This document shows positions 62,588-64,000 of a stretch of DNA of 64,000 nucleotides, piece by piece. Within the stretch, counting starts at the first letter, position 1, and each line of letters begins with the position of its first letter. Both the position numbers and the translations under genes were made by a program. The DNA comes from Chryseobacterium sp. Leaf405. Its GTDB lineage: Bacteria > Bacteroidota > Bacteroidia > Flavobacteriales > Weeksellaceae. Location: the NCBI RefSeq assembly GCF_001425355.1, contig NZ_LMQN01000015.1:1233362-1297361 (forward strand), written 5' to 3'. Below the pieces are notes generated by a model. It was not told the DNA's origin. It saw nothing but the letters and a program-made list of their open reading frames with translations, and ran no database searches.

Positions 62588-63274
62588 ATGAAAAATTTAT
62601 TAACGATTGCCTTCATTTTTCTGATTCATCTTTGTAATGCACAAAAAGTGTATCTAACGAAAGTGGAGAAGACCAATGAAAATACAGACAAATTTCTTTA
62701 TAAAATTAATGAAGAAATAAAAGATGCGACTTATCTTGGTGAAATCGAAGTTCAGGGCTTTTCAAATGAAGACACAGAAATTTATGCATTAATATACAAA
62801 AAAGCCAAGGAAATTGGAGCCAATACATTTTCGTTTAAGCCTTTTGAAGGAATTGACGGTTCTCCACAGAGCTTCAATCCTGCAAATTATCGGTTGGCTT
62901 TATATTATCTTCCCAAAGAGAAGCTGGTCAATCAATCTGGTAATCTCTATTTATTTGCCTCTTCAGAAAAAGATCAGACCATTAGCATCAATAAAAAAGA
63001 TTATGTTATTACGCCAAGATCATATCTGACAATAAAAACAGTTCCTGGAGAAATTTATACAATATCGACTAAGAAATTATTAGGCTCAACAATAAAAATA
63101 CAGCCAAAAGAAAACAATCTAAACCAATATCTACAAATTTCGGCCTTAAAAGTAAAATCTGATGATACCGGTGTTGGAGGCTTAAATTTAAAAAGCGGCG
63201 ACATTATCGGATTAGAAAAATCCTACGCCGAATTTTTGAGTACTATATATAATAAAGAAAAGCAGAGTCATTGA
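62588..63274 (+). CDS. Secreted protein of unknown function
   Basis: 228 residues. A signal peptide (1-18, ending LCNA) precedes a mixed alpha/beta domain; the texts DATYLGEIEVQGFSNEDTEIYALIYKKAKEIGANTFSFKPFEGID and NYRLALYYLPKEKL are the clearest. I do not recognise a family. It starts 6 bp after rfbD and ends in a terminator that overlaps the stop codon, so it is the last gene of that transcript. Confidence 0.75.
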   Translation: MKNLLTIAFIFLIHLCNAQKVYLTKVEKTNENTDKFLYKINEEIKDATYLGEIEVQGFSNEDTEIYALIYKKAKEIGANTFSFKPFEGIDGSPQSFNPANYRLALYYLPKEKLVNQSGNLYLFASSEKDQTISINKKDYVITPRSYLTIKTVPGEIYTISTKKLLGSTIKIQPKENNLNQYLQISALKVKSDDTGVGGLNLKSGDIIGLEKSYAEFLSTIYNKEKQSH

Positions 63275-63290
63275 AACTTTGCTTTTTTCT
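63258..63290 (+). terminator. Terminator of the rfbD group
   Basis: An 11-bp stem (63258-63268 with 63276-63286, one G-U) runs into a T run and overlaps the stop codon of the last gene. Confidence 0.75.
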
Positions 63291-63410
63291 TTTTCAGGAG
63301 CTATTTCCATCTTTCCACTGTATCTTTTAGGCGGCGGTCTGCGCTTTGCTCCGCCCGCCGCCTAAAAGGATGCCGTTTCAATCTGGGCTATGGCGTATAG
63401 TTTATCATTA
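63290..63410. repeat. GC-rich palindromic repeat element upstream of rRNA
   Basis: An element beginning CTTTTTCAGGAGCTATTTCC contains a perfect 14-bp inverted repeat (63324-63337 with 63355-63368, core AGGCGGCGG) around a 17-nt loop, then GGATGCCGTTTCAATCTGGG. I recognise this layout from repeats that recur in Chryseobacterium genomes. It is far more GC-rich than its surroundings. The rest of the 591-bp gap (63411-63865) holds the rRNA promoters and leader and no gene. Confidence 0.65.
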
Positions 63411-63551
63411 ATCGGCAGCCTTTTTCATGACCGATTCTACTATTTCCTTTTGGTTAACACTCATTAACAAACATTACTTTAAATTAATGTTCCACCATTT
63501 CAGGATGTTAAGTTTAAATATTACATGAATATAAATTTTATGTTAAATAAG

Positions 63552-63583
63552 TTTGGAGGGAAGATGCAAAGTTTCTATCTTTG
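63552..63583 (+). promoter_or_regulatory. rRNA promoter P1
   Basis: TTTG (63552-63555), exactly 20 bp, then TATCTTTG (63576-63583). A textbook match to the Bacteroidetes promoter, about 290 bp before 16S. Confidence 0.75.
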
Positions 63584-63688
63584 CCCCACTGAAAAACGAA
63601 AGTTAAGAAGTAGCGCAGGAGTAAGGCTAAATATGGGAAATAAGAATTTAGGGTTGTTAAAAAACTTTAGAAATTTCTTTTAAAAACA

Positions 63689-63720
63689 TTTGGTCGGGTA
63701 GGAAATAATTACTACTTTTG
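63689..63720 (+). promoter_or_regulatory. rRNA promoter P2
   Basis: TTTG (63689-63692), exactly 20 bp, then TACTTTTG (63713-63720). A second perfect promoter about 140 bp before 16S, in tandem with P1. Confidence 0.75.
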
Positions 63721-63865
63721 CACACGCAAATACGGGAACGGAAACGACAGAAAAAACGTCCTGTAGGAAAGCGGAAGATAAAGAAGATCATTGACATACA
63801 ATATAACAACCAAGTAAGGAAAAACTAAAGCGTAAAAAAACTTTGAGTGAGTCAAGAACAAACAT

Positions 63866-64000
<135 letters not shown>

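Overview
The window is about 64 kb from a member of the Flavobacteriia, most likely Chryseobacterium or a close relative in the Weeksellaceae. The evidence is the AT-rich sequence, Bacteroidetes-type promoters (TTTG, about 20 bp, TAnnTTTG), type IX secretion C-terminal tails, and the 5' end of a 16S rRNA gene at the right edge that reads like Chryseobacterium. I worked from sequence alone; family names rest on motifs and remembered relatives, not on a search.

Positions 1-36322 are dominated by a flexirubin-type (aryl polyene / dialkylresorcinol ester) pigment locus in three transcription groups. Rightward (1-10581): an aryl-acid adenylate ligase (cut by the window edge), a tyrosine ammonia-lyase, ketoreductase, ketosynthase, acyl carrier protein, LpxL-like acyltransferase, CrtI-like FAD oxidoreductase and a C45-family Ntn acyltransferase-like lipoprotein, with a divergent flavin-dependent halogenase at 891-2135. 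Leftward group A (26300 to 14026): a small unknown, a BtrH-like protein, an ABC exporter pair, a thioesterase, three ketosynthase-like proteins plus a chain-length-factor-like one, an ACP, a polysaccharide deacetylase, a LolA-like carrier, a lipoprotein, a hotdog dehydratase, a secreted unknown and a GT2-DUF2062 glycosyltransferase. Leftward group B (36322 to 29690): a giant MMPL exporter-acyltransferase fusion, DarA, DarB and two hotdog proteins. Inferred flow: tyrosine gives 4-coumarate, which is activated, loaded on ACP and extended to an aryl polyene; DarA and DarB make the dialkylresorcinol; an acyltransferase joins the two; lipoprotein-type carriers and exporters place the pigment in the outer membrane; the halogenase may chlorinate the aryl ring.

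Two unrelated-looking units interrupt the locus: a diheme cytochrome lipoprotein with a secreted FG-GAP/ASPIC protein (10818-13965), and an M16 zinc peptidase (26555-29467).

Positions 36515-55624 carry cell-surface and polysaccharide functions: EpsG-like and other polytopic membrane proteins, a 1170-residue type IX secretion substrate built of two similar halves, topoisomerase I, a GIY-YIG-like orphan, a secreted beta-propeller glycosidase-like protein, an arginase-fold protein with an apparently lost metal site, then a GT2, a WecA-like initiating transferase, a Wza-like exporter and a Wzc-like kinase with a nine-fold Gly-Tyr tail.

Positions 55838-63274 are conserved envelope housekeeping: DUF6089-like protein, UppS, BamA, two Skp/OmpH chaperones, a thioesterase, RfbD and a secreted unknown. 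The last 700 bases hold a terminator, a palindromic repeat, two tandem rRNA promoters and the start of 16S rRNA. Short dispersed repeats are scattered through the window, and two lie inside coding sequence.
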